Source of the DNA: Galbula dea
Taxonomy: Eukaryota; Chordata; Aves; Piciformes; Galbulidae
Reading direction: 5' to 3'
Assembly (NCBI GenBank): GCA_013399015.1
Contig: VWZX01008936.1
Span: forward strand, 2,146,286-2,210,285
DNA length: 64,000 bases
The first letter of the stretch is position 1, and every line of letters begins with the position of its first letter. The notes under the pieces were generated by a model, which was not told the DNA's origin, made no database searches, and saw only the letters and a list, made by a program, of their open reading frames with translations. Below are positions 49,214 to 62,115 of this stretch, one piece after another. Made by a program: the position numbers and the translations under genes.

Positions 49214-49350
49214 CAGAATGACAGAATGTTAGGGGTTGGGAGGGACCTCCGAAGACCATCTAGTCCAACCCCCCTGCCAGAGCAGGATTCCCTAGAGTAG
49301 GTCACACAGGAACACATTCAGGCATGTTTCGAGTGACTCCATAGAAGGAG
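49214..49350 (-). mobile_element. CR1 LINE 3' tail fragment, ~135 bp
   Basis: In + coordinates: 'gcagaatgacagaatgttag' (complement of the CR1 end), 'ggggttgggagggacctccg', 'agaccatctagtccaacccc' and 'aggtcacacaggaacacatt', then divergence after about 49350. It is a short 5'-truncated copy oriented opposite to the + strand. Confidence 0.92.
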
Positions 49351-52300
49351 ACTTAGATGGTGGGTTTTGAGCATCAGAGGCTGCTGAGATTCTCTTCAGC
49401 CAACAGGCCCCCACATCCTCCACTATGTCCCACCAGCGAGAGCAGAGACACAACCAACAAAGGCATAGAAAGGAGGAGCAATAGCAACCCAGGATCCAGC
49501 CCTGCGTGCTGAAAGGTGAGGAGCTGAGCAAAGGGAGTGGCTCTTACTGAGAGGGCCCACTCCTAGCACACCCTCAGAGCAGCAGCACACCACAGGATGC
49601 CATCCATATACAAGGTGCAGTTCTACCCTAGTGAAAAGATTAATAAAAAAACACTTTTCCCCACACTATCACACCACTCACATAGGAAAATAAAGGAACA
49701 AAGAGAATCCCTGAGAAACTTGGGGGAAAAACACTGCAAAAAAAGCCTCCTGCTAGGCCAAGAACATGCCCATCACCAAGAAAAGGAGGAGAAACAGAAA
49801 CCAGTGGACTGAATCACAGGGTGCTAAAACCCTGATGGACAGCTGTCTGCCAACAGAGACGGTCAGGAAGTAACTTCCACAAAGGCTTTGAGAGCTACAT
49901 GATGACTAGAGGAGTAGAAAAGACTCATCTCTTCAAAGGCATCACCTTTCCTTAAATGAATTCACACAACCTCCACACCACCACAGCATCCTGACCTGAG
50001 AAATACCTTCCAAAGGCCTCCAGTCTAACACTTTAGCCCACATTACCTTCTCTCAGTTGCCTCTTCCCACAGCTCCCACCAGCCTCCCTGCTATACATTG
50101 TAGTATTTTGCATGGGTCTAGGCACAGTAGCATTACCCAGCATCAAGATGTGAGCAAACATGTTCCCTCCCCAACCAGAGCAAACCCAGAAGAAGGGGCC
50201 CGAGGCAGATCTGAGCTGGGAAGTCAACCTCAGCTGGCAGCAATCACAATTTGGCCAAACCCAAGTAACTCAGCTGTAACTCTGGTTTCTGGTAGGCTGG
50301 TGACTCCTGACTGGAAGGGATTTACAGGAAACTACATCTTGAATGATGCTTTTCTTTATCCTCATTAACATTACTAGCTTATTTTTTCAAAAGCAGGGAA
50401 GGTAACTTACTATTTTTCCCTCAGACCTGTAGAATACAACTAAAGTCTTTCCTTTTCACACTGAGAAGCACCTTATGGTGTAGATTTTAGTCGTCTTTGC
50501 TGAAAAACAGGAGTCATTTTCAAGCTTTAATGGTCTCCTTTTAGCATCTCCACTTTCCAAGCACTAGTATGAGTTCTTCACAGATTTTCAAGCACATAGT
50601 AATTACACAGGCTAGGTTTCTTTCTCTTAAAACTTCAGATGTTAATTAACACTGAAAGGGTAACATTAATAGCTTTACTTTTTTTAAGCTTGCTTGGATC
50701 ATTACTTTACTCCAGCTTCACACATCCAGGAAAGAGAAAAATGTACACAAGCAACAATGGCAAGAAGTAAGCTAGAACTGGACTGTGGATTAGTAAGAAA
50801 AAGAAAAATTCCTGGATGAATAATGCAGGAATGACAGACTGAGTTATATAGTTGTATGCATGGATATGACTGTGTGACAGGGCACACATTTATACCACAG
50901 ACATGTCTGGTGAGTTGGAGTTTGTCTTTTGCCTCCCATTATGTTCATTTATGTAGCCTGCTCCCAGAGCTCCTACCAAAAGCCGTGCTCTCAAACTGTC
51001 TGCACCGTCTCTTGGAGAAGGAAAAGTCTGCTTTGGGGCCAAGTTAGAGTTCCCCATATTTTCTCTGGCCATTTTTGGAAGTAAAGGAATAAAGGGCATT
51101 TCCATTAGAAACAATTCACATCATCCTGGAACAAGAGGTGACACAACACAAAACCATACAATGCCATGCTTTTAAAACTCAACAGTTCCAAGAAAACCTT
51201 CTTCAGCTATTAAAACAAGCCAGAAAGATGTTGGGAAGAGGCGAAACTTACACTTCAGATACTCTGCTTCTGATATTTGGGATGTTTAATGCAGAAGCTA
51301 TCCCGTAAACTCTTTGGCATTACATTTATGAGCAGAGGGACACATTTATTTCTTTGGATAGGAAACATGGAGTAGCTGACCATCACATCACTAGTGAAAA
51401 CTGCTATATCATAAAATAACCCACAGCCACCTGAATTTATAAGTTCCTCTAATAAAGTACCATGTGCCAAGCCAGGCAATCGTGATGAATTATATTAGAA
51501 GCCTACAGACTTCTCAGAAATAATTCATTTGCTCAGAGCTGCATGCACAAAGACATACACACACACTTCTGAAGGCAAATAAATTCTGTCTTCTTACATC
51601 CATGTATTTTCACTTGAACATAAACCTGTAAGATTATTAACTATAATAAACTCTAAAATGGATGCTCAAATGGTGTTTGAAGGCAGTACCAGACATTCCA
51701 AAACCATATATAAGCTGAATTCTAGAGCACTATATAAAGGCAAGTTTCAACGAGAAAGGCTTGCTATGATTTGTGGTACTTTAAAAGCACTCTTGTAACA
51801 ATCTTCATAGTTTCAAATATTGGAGCTTAGTCCCAAAGAGATGCAGCTAGCACTAATCTGCTATTTTAATGGAATTTTTGCACCCTCTCTCCATGCTCTA
51901 CTTTATAAATAAACCTCTAGACTTTTTATTGATTTTTTTTTTAACATGATAGATTGAGCCTCTCTGGCAGAGAGGACCAAAGAACAGCACATGAAAAATT
52001 ACAGGTTCACAGTTTGCGAAAGGGACAACAATAACAAAACCCCGCCAAGGGAAAACAACTGCAATATAATGCATATATGCCTGTGTTCACTGCTTTACAG
52101 ATCTGCCCTGTGTATATGTGTGTGTACATCTATCTCAAGACTTCTTTATTAAATTTAATGTCAGAAACAGTTAAACATATATCACATGCTGTATACTATC
52201 AGCTATCGAGTATAAAGACTTCACTGTCCCACTTACTAGCACTTGCTCTGAAGTGGTATAGGACATGCTATCAAAATTATCTCAAAAAGTTTTGTAGTAG

Positions 52301-54791
52301 TTCAAGATCTAGGTTCTGGAGATGCAGAAGTTGTTTTGGGTTTTTTTTATTGTGTATATATAGGAGGAGTTAGCATAAGTTAATACAGTTACCCGGTCTT
52401 ACAGGGTCCTGGGCCAGACAGCTCCTCAGGATACTGTCCCGCTGACCCAAATTCTGTAACCAAGTTCATCTGTGGTCAAGCTGTGAAATTACTACTCCCT
52501 GCAACCCAGCTCAGAAACATACTACAGAAACATGCAGCAGCAGAATGTGCAGGATGCAAGTGTAATGGCTTCATAACCTACCCACGTGAAAAAGACACTG
52601 TTAGTTTTCTAAGACAGAGAGGGACCTACTTGGGTCTCCTGATCCAGTTCTCAGTTACCAACATTTTGCAAGGGATAAGCAGAACAGCTCATACTACAGG
52701 TTAATTTCTTATACGCAGGGAAGAACATGAAGGACAAAAGGAAAAAGAAAAGGAAACACAACAGAATGTCAGCAGCAAAACCCAAACTTCATAAGTAGGA
52801 TCACAGATATTTAGCAGTCTTTTGTTTTTGTCCTATTTGATTTGTCTCTCCTTACTGGAGTGTATTTTCTTAAATCTGGATCTGTTCATTATACATGCGA
52901 CTAGATTAAAGCGATTCTTTGAACATATGACTGTGCAGTAGCGTTTGAATTCTTTGCAGGATCTTGCAAACTCCTGTGTGCTTAATTATAGAAACAAGGA
53001 CAACAAAAAAAAATGCAAAACCTCCACAACAACGTCTGCCATTTCCATATGCGCTCTACATTTTACTAGTTCTTCACCAGAAATGAAAAAAAAACCCAAC
53101 AAATGCCACACCAAAAATGGGGATTACACCTTCCCTGACAGTTCCAAGTAGAAGATAGTTCTGAATTGTGGGTCTTCTAGAAATCTGTTACACCTGGCTG
53201 TAAGTTCCCCAACTGATACGATGAATGGCAATTCAGAGAACTATCTGCGGGGATGGGAAGATGATGTGACAGGAGTATCAGGGATACTGCGGGATTCTGG
53301 CCATGTAAGGCCACGAAATGGTTTTCAGTGGACACAGTTTCACTGTTTCAAGCCCAGAGCAACTACCAGTCTCCCCACATCTTCCTCTCAGCAGCTGTTC
53401 TTCAAATGATGGAAGGAGATGTAACATCAACAGTTACTACCGAAGTAGTAATCAATGTGGACCTAATATGAGTGCTTGCAATGGCTACCAGTAATACAAA
53501 CAGAACAGCCCAGGACTCTGAATAAACATACAGGGAAACGTGGAGTCAAAGAGTAGGACAAATCAAACTTAAGAGATTTTGTGTCACATCTCCCACCAGC
53601 CCATACCACCTACGTCACCAAGCAGGGGTGCAATCCATGTCCAATACAGCTCCTGTGGGTTGGTGCGCACATCAGAAGAGATGCTGCTTTTCCCTTGCTT
53701 CAGCCAAACCAGATATAGACCCAAAACCAGACCTACTGACTCCTTCTTGAAGGTCACACCTCTGCAGTTGAACTGTGGAGCTGAAGGACCAGCACTGCTA
53801 CCAACTGTACTATTGTTCTGTGACGAACATGACCTTCAGAGGCCAACAGCTTCAACCTGGCCTTTTTGGAGGCACCAAACTCACACAATTCTTTATCACC
53901 ATTAAGAATCTAATTTTTAAATAGCACTCTGCCTTGGCTTGCAGGCACCTGCTACTGGCAATTATCAGAGAACATATGTAAGAAAAATGAATAGCATATG
54001 GCTATACAAACAACTACAGCGATGAAGTGCTCTTTGCAGGCTCTTAAAGGGACAAGTAATTTCATCAGAGTTTTCCATCGGACCACCTCCATGGCATGTG
54101 CAAGCACCTCCCACTCAAAGACATGCACATGGGGTAACACCAACACATATCCTCCCAGTGCATCCCTCAGCACTTTCCCCTCTATCCCCTTCTCCTCCAC
54201 TGTTACAGAAGAAGAGCTAAGCCAGAAGAGACATAAAAAATATCCCAATAAAGTGTGCAGATGGGTATCTGTAGCTTTTGCATGCCAAGAGCCTGATCCA
54301 AAGGTGTTCCCGCAAGCCTTCCTACTGAAGGCACCTGGAGGCCTCCTCATGCTCTTCCTGGGAGAGAGCGAGGCTTAGGGGAAGCAGAAGGAAAAGAGCA
54401 ATCTCTCCATATCCCTTGTGGTAATAAGAGGGTTTCAGTGGGGTTTTCTTGTTTTTTGGGGTTTCTTCTTAAATAATTCGGATCAGTCCCTTCCCCACTG
54501 CCTCAGACCTCCCAAAATAGTACAGATGGATGAAGCCAAGATGATGATGATTGCTATCCTTTTGCTTTGTCTCTGTGCACATGTACTACCACCACCATGA
54601 CAGTATCAAGTCTGCTATATTCAACTGCATACATTCAACATCGTCTTTTTCCGCTTTTCTCGATGTATTTATTTTTCCTCTGAGAAGTGACTCACTTTAA
54701 AAATTGTTTTATGATTAAAAAAAGGCAGCAATCAGCTTTTCAAAATGTCAATTTTAATTTGATTTCTGTTTCCCTCCTCCTGACTCCTCAG
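49351..54791. other. unique sequence, no firm gene
   Basis: A + strand 103-codon frame (50057-50368, non-ATG start) overlaps a good acceptor (ttgcctcttcccacag, ending about 50072) and a weak donor (CCCAA followed by gtaact near 50262). On the minus strand 'tttctttttcttactaatcc' then ACAG at about 50782 is a fine acceptor with a branch-point-like motif, but its donor is poor. Overlapping frames of 126-132 codons on both strands at 53952-54378 show no family resemblance. Confidence 0.4.
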
Positions 54792-55190
54792 GCTTTCACA
54801 GGAAACCCCCATGCCTCTGTTTCACACTTTGCCACAGCTGCAGCCTCACCATCAACCCTAGAAGGGCAGCCCCAAAACTTTGGTGTTTATGCTAGAGATA
54901 AAGCACTCTCTAAGCCCTTGCCACAGAGCTTAGCTTTGCATATGGGACATGCAGAAACAACCAAAGAGCTTCAGTTCACAAATTTAATCTCAAAAAGGTG
55001 GGCAGTTTTAACCTGCAGGACTGAGGGGACATACCCATGCAAAAGGGCAATGCAGCCAACGCCAGACCTGCTCACCAGATCTGCCAAAAAGCAACACACC
55101 ATCCCTGGCTTGCTTAAGCTGCACCTGCAGTCCCAGGAACACCACAGCATTAGGGGATCACCCAATCCCAGTCGCGTGTACAGCAATGAA
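54792..55190 (+). CDS. candidate long internal exon, 399 nt, function unknown
   Basis: The best exon-like object of the window. A textbook acceptor ('tttccctcctcctgactcct' followed by CAG) precedes 399 nt that are open in one frame over all 133 codons, and a good donor follows (AATGAA followed by gtaagt). Phase is 0 at both ends, so it could be included or skipped without frameshift. The surrounding open frame (54687-55226, 179 codons) is the longest in 64 kb. The peptide starts AFTGNPHASVSHFATAAASP, is rich in S, T, P, Q, H and K, lacks hydrophobic segments, and looks disordered. I recognise no family. It lies on the strand opposite to most other exon-like segments. A chance ORF or a young exonised segment remains quite possible. 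Confidence 0.33.
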
Positions 55191-56830
55191 GTAAGTTATG
55201 TTCCCACTGATTGCACAAGGCTCTAGATCAGGTTTTTTTATCCTCTTTATCATACAGAACTCCAAGCATTTGCAATGGAGTTATCAATGTGCCACAGTCA
55301 GCAAAGGAAGACTTGCAGCATAAAGCTAATACTCAGTTAATAGCTCAACAGGGAGGAGAAAACCCTCTGAATTTATCATGGCTGACATAAGCTGTGATGT
55401 CATTTACACACAAAGGCTAGTAAAAAAAAAATAAATCTCTTTTTTAGATCCAAGATACAGAGATATGGTAATTGCTTGGCCTCCATTTCAAATAAACAGT
55501 GTGAGATAACCCAAAACCTTAATAACACTTTCAGCTTTCACTCCTGCTCTTCAGAGGACTTGAAGTCTGCGACAGGATCAGATCTCTGGGAGAGTAGTGA
55601 GCCAAACCACTTGTACAGGCATGCAGCCCCAACACCATCCCACCTATCAGTGCCAGCAGACTCTGGTTCTCAGTCTTCAACAAGATCTTTGGTTTTGGTT
55701 TTTTGTTTTTTGTTTTTTTTAGGAGGAAGTAATTTTAAACTAACTATATAAAAAAAAATCTTTTTATAACAACTCTAAAGGATTTTTGGTATGATTATGG
55801 CTGAAATTAACAACTCTCTAAGGACAGACTAAGCAAGCCAAGCAGAGTTGGTGAGGATCAGAGAGAAAAGGCACCTAAGAATTGTAAAATATGTCCAGTC
55901 AAATCAACAAAAAAATAAACTTCAGCCAAACAGAGAAGAAAACCACTGAAAGCCTGAAAATACAAAGAAACCCCAAATATTACTGAATTTGGATAATTCA
56001 GAAAAAGGCTGCAGAACAATTTTACTATTGTAACAAAATAGTAACTTTTTTTTTAATTAAACCCCATACTTCTTCCCCCCAAAAAATAACTCCTTAATAC
56101 ACACTTTGCTTTAAGTGCTATGCACACCTATGCCAGTAAATACTTTTAGAACTTGAAAACATTTATGAGAAAATTCAACCTGGAGGGTAATTTTCCTGAA
56201 GTTTCTGCTTGGCAAATGAAAATAGTGTTTTCAACAGATGAGTATCTTTCCCTGTAATTGTTATTCTGTTACCACTATGTAAATTGGTGTTTTACACAAA
56301 TGCAGCTTGAAACCTACCTAATGAAAAAAAAAATAAAATCAAACCAACTTGCACAGGACAGGGCACGAACAGCACAAATAACATGTAAGCACAGGTTTCT
56401 AAATAACAAAAAAAAGTTGTTGCATAATTTATTCACTTTCTTACTAGTTTCACAGATTCAGATAGCAGTACCACGAGATAACAAAAAGATTTCTTTTGCC
56501 TTCAGCTTAGTAATTTACAAGTCTTCAGGTTTTATTGGGTTTTCTTGCTGTTGTTCAATGGGAAAATACTGTGGAAATAATGTTTACCTGCGTTCCCAGT
56601 CTACAAAGCTCGCTAACTGCAGCTTAATAGAGGTACATGCCCACCAAGCACCATAAAGAAAGATTTACAGTAAGTGGTGACTAATCTTTACAGCGTACAT
56701 TGTATGTGTATCACTGAGTCAGCTTGAAAGTTTATTCATTCACTTGAACACCGCTTCTTCCATTCCCCTCTCTCTCTGATCTGCAGGCAGATCTGAAATC
56801 TGCCTTCCCTTTATTCAGGGAGAGCTTCTC
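55191..56830. other. unique sequence, no gene seen
   Basis: A G/T-rich tract lies at about 55682-55720 and a T run near 56046-56054. The 132-codon + frame at 56258-56656 is AT-rich and composition-like (F, C, L, K). Confidence 0.5.
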
Positions 56831-56850
56831 TATTGCCTTAATAGGCAATA
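56831..56850. repeat. perfect 8-bp inverted repeat
   Basis: TATTGCCT (56831-56838) and AGGCAATA (56843-56850) are exact reverse complements around a 4-base TAAT spacer. It could be a binding site for a dimeric factor or a small hairpin; the 20-bp palindrome is too short to interpret alone. Confidence 0.85.
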
Positions 56851-59800
56851 GGTGCAGGTACAAAAACCTACTGCTATTGGACAGAATCGACCTAAAAAAC
56901 ACAGACTTGTCTACACAGCAGCATAAAAACAAATAGATTAGAACAAAAACAACCCACAACCTCCTACATTCTTTTTCAGCAAGAAACTTCTGTGTACGCA
57001 AGGAAGAAACCCTTCAGGAAGGGACTCTCCAGGGGGCATAAGCTGACCCTGCTACTGGAAAAACTGCCAAGCTCCAACATTTGGCAATTTGATCATACAG
57101 GGCCAGAGAGAAATGCTCTGTTTAAGTGAACTGGTTTACTGGGAACAAAAGCTGTAACAGAACAATACAGGCACATAGTATAGATAGCTGAAATGGCCAC
57201 ATATGATTTTGCATTTGCTGAAGCCTAAAATAAGATGTCCTGCTCTTTTGTTCTCTTTTGTCATTTCTTTCAATTTACATAATGAGCAGTACAGATTTTC
57301 CAGAAATAACCTGAAAGTAAAAGTTCTACCTGAAAAAAAACCCAAACAACAAGCTGTTTACGCTAAAGACTGTGTGGCACTTAAATGTAAGGGGTTTTTT
57401 TACATAATTGAAGCCTATCATCCACTTTGGAATTATGAATTTTTAACCAGAGGAATACAATTATTATAGTATAAAATAATCACAGCAGAGAGCTGTATTC
57501 ATACACAGACCCAACCCTGCACCTTCTTGCAAACAGTCACCCAGGTAGTTCAGCTGACTACAATATGAACTGGCATCGCTACAGATGACTAAAAAATTGA
57601 AAAATTTGGCCCAATACTGAGCACACTTAATCCAATAGAAGCCTTCCCACCAACCAGCTTTATGCAGTAATTTATGTGCCATCGCCACAACGTCTGTGCT
57701 GCAACCCTATTAGTTTTGAACTGTTGCCTACTGGCTGAGAGCTAGTCTTTAAAATCAGATGAGCCCATGTTATTTTAATGAACCCCTACTTTAACTAACG
57801 ATCAAGTAGTTAGGCTAAGGATCACATGCTGACAGACTTCCAGCATGAAAGTATTGCTTCTTTCATAAATTATCGTTGTTCTCTGGTATTAGTCTATCGT
57901 TCATATGTAAGTGTATTCAACATCCTGACTGAAAGTTGGCAATCATTGAAATAAGAGTCTGCTAGGACCCCATTTTATCATTCCTGCTCATGTTAAGCAG
58001 TACCTTACACTGCAAGCAGCCACATTTGGCTTAACTTTATGCTCTCTTCATTAACAAAGCAGAACTTAACCCAATGTCTTTTTTCTGTGCACCTTCCTTA
58101 TTATTTCTTTAAATCTAACGCTGTTTTAACTTCAAAGACTAATTTTTTTACTACAAGCAAAATGAAGGGTAAAATTCATCCTCTGAATTGCATCTTTGGT
58201 TTTCAGGCACATAAATGGCAAAGCCTTTTTTCATTTTACCTGCAAGGCATATTCTCTTATTCATGCCTTTCCACTTTAATAGCAGCAACTTTTAAAAAGT
58301 ATTGAAGTTCATTTTGAACCAGCTCTTTCAAAATTTCATCATCTTAAAAAAAAACAAAATTCACTTTTCCTCACTTCAGAAAAATTTTGCTTCTAATTTT
58401 CTAATTTTATCAAACACATGCAGTCAGCAACGATACTTTTTATTCCATGCAGCTCAGATACTAATTTACTGAACTCTGACAGTATAAAACAAGCTTATCT
58501 GACAAAAAAGTATAAAGAATTACTGTTCATCACCAAGATTGATGAAGCCTCCCCCAGTCTTACAAACACACAGCATCAATGGGAAAAAAGAGATAGAAGA
58601 TGCCTGCCTGCGCTTCTGCACACATTTTTGCTTAGAGGAATTATTGCCACCTTAAATGAAGATATGACCCTATCATACTCAGAAACACAGGTTTAACCTA
58701 GTTATGAATATGAATCTCACTTTTCCAGACAAAAATTGTCTGCTAATTTAGAAACCTCCCTTCACTCCTCCCGCTCTGTACCTGATGCTTCACCATGCAT
58801 CACAGGCTTACTGAAACACATTGGGACAGTTCACAGGGCATTCCTGCAGATGAGGACTGAAAGGTTATTAGTGCTTCACTACTTGTGTTCAGAGACACCC
58901 TCTAACAAAGCAGACACCTGGTTCCTACAATCCATCTTACGTTGGTTTGATCAGAAGAGTGAAAGTCCTTCCAGAGAGAGGCAAGAATGCCATTTCTGAT
59001 GCTCAAATGCCTAAAGAAAAGACTGCATCCTGCCCTGCTTGGCATGCCACTGCTCGCAGCAATTGTGTTGCGAAAGAAAGAACGAACTTCAAATAGCTTT
59101 ACTCAATCCTTTCATATGAAGTATCCTGGTTCAGCATCTCACCACTAAAGCACAGTCTTCGAGAAGGTTTTCTGCCCTATTTTTGCCAGGAACTCATTAG
59201 AATATCACTGCAAGTACTTCTTTATTATCATTGCTGTGATGCTGAATTCACATTTTTACACTAATCAATAAAAACTAAATCAACACACTACACACCCAGC
59301 CCACACATGAAGAAAATTCATTTAACAAGAAGATCAAAGTTGTCTGCCTTCTACTGCTGTAAAATCACAACCATCTCTTTGGTTTTGCCAGTTATCTTTG
59401 AAGAATGATTGGAAATGAACAGAAATAATTCTGGAAGCACATAGTGAAATTGCAGATACAAAACAGAGATAGGAGGATACATGCAAATAACCATGTGGGA
59501 GACCTTCTCTTGAATTCAAATTGCACAGCAGGTCGAAGAGACAGCTGGGGTATCAATGTTCCCGCAAAGCTGCACCATTCAGTGTAGCTTAACATTAACC
59601 ATTTCTTTTGATTTACCAAAATACATAGGGGATTTCTTTGCTACAGTGAATATAAGATTTTGAAAAGCAGCCTAAATAAACCAAAACACAAGCCATTCTG
59701 CCCATTTCCCCCCAATATATTAGGGCTACAAGCAGCAACAAAACTGCCGTGCTTAGCACTGAACTACACATGACATAAACTTGCAGTTCAGGTGACTACA

Positions 59801-60987
59801 GCCTCCTGCAGTGAACAGACACAGCTTTGGTAATGGCCAAAGAGCTCATGGTTATGTGAAGTCCCACTGTGACCTAGGTACCATTGCAAGGATGATGCTT
59901 TCAGGCTCCTGAAAAGAGTGCAACATGCAGCCTTCTCCCTGCTGAAACTAGCATTTAGCCAACTCAAAGACCACCAGCTCTCTGCAAGGTAAGCCCAGTT
60001 TTTTGATGCTGAGGGTGAAACAAAATGGAAGAGGGAGGCCAAAAACAAGCAACTAGGAAGACATTTCTGCAACTCTAAGTCACTTTTCTAAATATTTCAG
60101 GGCTTTGGCAGCCTACATTTTGGAGAAAAGAAAGCTGAGTTTAGCTACATAGGGTCTTCTAAGTATTCATATTGTGGCAGACATGAACCATTTAAAGGCT
60201 GGCCAGTATCCATTTTTTATGCAACACACTGCTATTGTTGTTAACAATGCAAAACTTAAGATCACAACATGAGTAAATAACTAGCAAATTTACTAATGAA
60301 ATAACAAAACACTGTTTATTACTCAGGTTGGGGGTGTTTTTCTTCTGATACAAAAAGGATTGTCTACCAGGACATCTCTTCCACCAGCAGAGATAGCAGG
60401 GTAGCAACAGAAATGAAGCACGGGTGGTCCAAGTCCAGCAGGCAAAACAATCAGTAACAGCTCTACTCAAACACCCAGCAGCTATAGACTCTTGCCAAAG
60501 AAGCCTCATCTACCTGCTCCTTCTTCAGGCACCACTACACTGTCCAAAGGAGTAAATAATCTTTAGTCTCTGATCAAAGTGAGTATTAATAGCATCTTAT
60601 GTCTCCAAACTTTCACAAATTTACAATGCAGTATTCCCTAATCTTCAGGATTTAAAAACAGTATTCAAAATTAAAGTAAATATCCTCTTTGAGGAAAAAA
60701 ATATCACAACATATAAATAACAAACTTGATACTTCCTGCTTGCCAATAAATTGTATTCAATCCTGTATGCAGAGCAGAGGGCTATTTTAACTTATGCAAA
60801 GGTCTAAGAGCATTCATTTCACTTGGACCCACTTAAGATCATATTCTTGCAAGAGTGCCCGTATGCATTTGTGCCATAGGACAGCAGGGTTTACCCTACT
60901 GACCAGTCCAAAACTGCATGCCAGGATTGTAGCATGTTCTCTGTTAAGAAAATTAAAGAAGTTACTATTTAGGTCAAGTGTAAACTT
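56851..60987. other. unique AT-rich sequence, no gene seen
   Basis: No repeat family, RNA gene or convincing exon was found. Open frames reach 105 codons only. Confidence 0.5.
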
Positions 60988-61002
60988 AAAAAAAAAAAAA
61001 AA
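60988..61002 (+). repeat. A run (15)
   Basis: Homopolymer run with no recognisable retroposon body upstream. Confidence 0.9.
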
Positions 61003-62026
61003 GCTTTACTAATATAGCTGTCATTGGCATAACTCTCCAAGTGTAAATAGAGATCCTTCCAGGAAAAGGCATTTCTAGTTCTGATTTGGTATGTGAAAGA
61101 TTACAATATTAGGAAAAACATTTTTCTGCTAGTACAACTGGAACTCAAGACAGGATACCCACACAGAACTGTTTCAAAACTCCTCAATCCCCTAATATGC
61201 ACTACTTTATCAGCAGAACTTTTAGTTTAAAAGGAAGACTGTATTTAAGGTCATTTCTAAACACCCCAGCATTAGCTTACTTTTTTCTTTTAAATAGAAA
61301 AACTAGAACACAAGCTTCCCTCCTATCCTCCCCCACACCCCCTCCCAAACACACATACACTAAAAATATATAAATAAAGGAAATGAAACTTCCCCATCAA
61401 TTAAAATAGTGGGGGAGTAGAGAACAGAGACAAAAATGGGTCATACAGCAACCTTTATGGCCAATGAAGAGTTAAATTACTTGGCTTTTTTTGAGACAAA
61501 GAACTTCAGCCAGTATCAAATTTTAAATTTAACAGTCACTTGTTCACAGGGTTGGATGCTTTCTACACAGACACATGCTGAAGTATTTAGGATTTGGTAT
61601 TCACTTAAGGAGAAAGTAGCCAATGTCGATTCTGCACCGCAAATGGACCCTGTCCTTTAAGAGCCCTGTAAGTCTTGCCCTAGCCAGAGTGAACAAAAAC
61701 GTATCATTTTTAGGGACCTTTTAAAACAGAGCTGCTAATAATTTAACATTTAACTTGTACCTGTTTTGCTGCAGCAATCCTTCCCCAATCTATATTTCTG
61801 CAGTCTTTAAACTCCAGACTTAGCTGGAGGTTTTAGCACCTTAGTTGGAGCTTTTCTTCATTATTGGACATGATATTTTTGACAAATTATAAAGAAAAAA
61901 AAATTAAAATACCATCTACAGCAATCCTGCTTTGCTATAGATGCAATGAAGTCTAAACATGACCACAAAAAAAAAACAACACCAAAGCAAAACAAAACCT
62001 TGCAGCACTGCACTTCAAGGACATAC
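61003..62026. other. unique sequence, no gene seen
   Basis: Intron-like AT-rich sequence. An A/C-rich patch at about 61967-61998 lies just downstream (minus-strand sense) of the candidate exon at 62027. Confidence 0.5.
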
Positions 62027-62115
62027 CACAATGCAGGCTCTATCAAAAATTCCACCACAAGCAGTTAGTTGATGATGGGAGGGAGGATAAAGACAGCAAC
62101 CATTTTCTTGCTGAA
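62027..62115 (-). CDS. candidate internal exon, 89 nt, function unknown
   Basis: Minus strand: 'aaattttctgtctttttag' is a strong acceptor. The following 89 nt are open in one frame and end CATTGTG followed by gtatgt, an acceptable donor. The peptide starts QQENGCCLYPPSHHQL and ends GIFDRACIV; it carries four cysteines in 30 residues. The first codon would be completed by one base of the preceding exon, and the last codon is complete. The host protein is unknown to me. Confidence 0.25.

Noticed and set aside
53952..54378. Overlapping 126- and 132-codon frames on opposite strands
   Set aside because: Mutually antisense frames with no family resemblance and no flanking splice pair; probably local low stop density.
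56255..56310. Minus-strand 45-nt exon-like segment behind a long T tract
   Set aside because: The donor (GTG followed by gtaaca) is poor and the tract is a simple A/T repeat.
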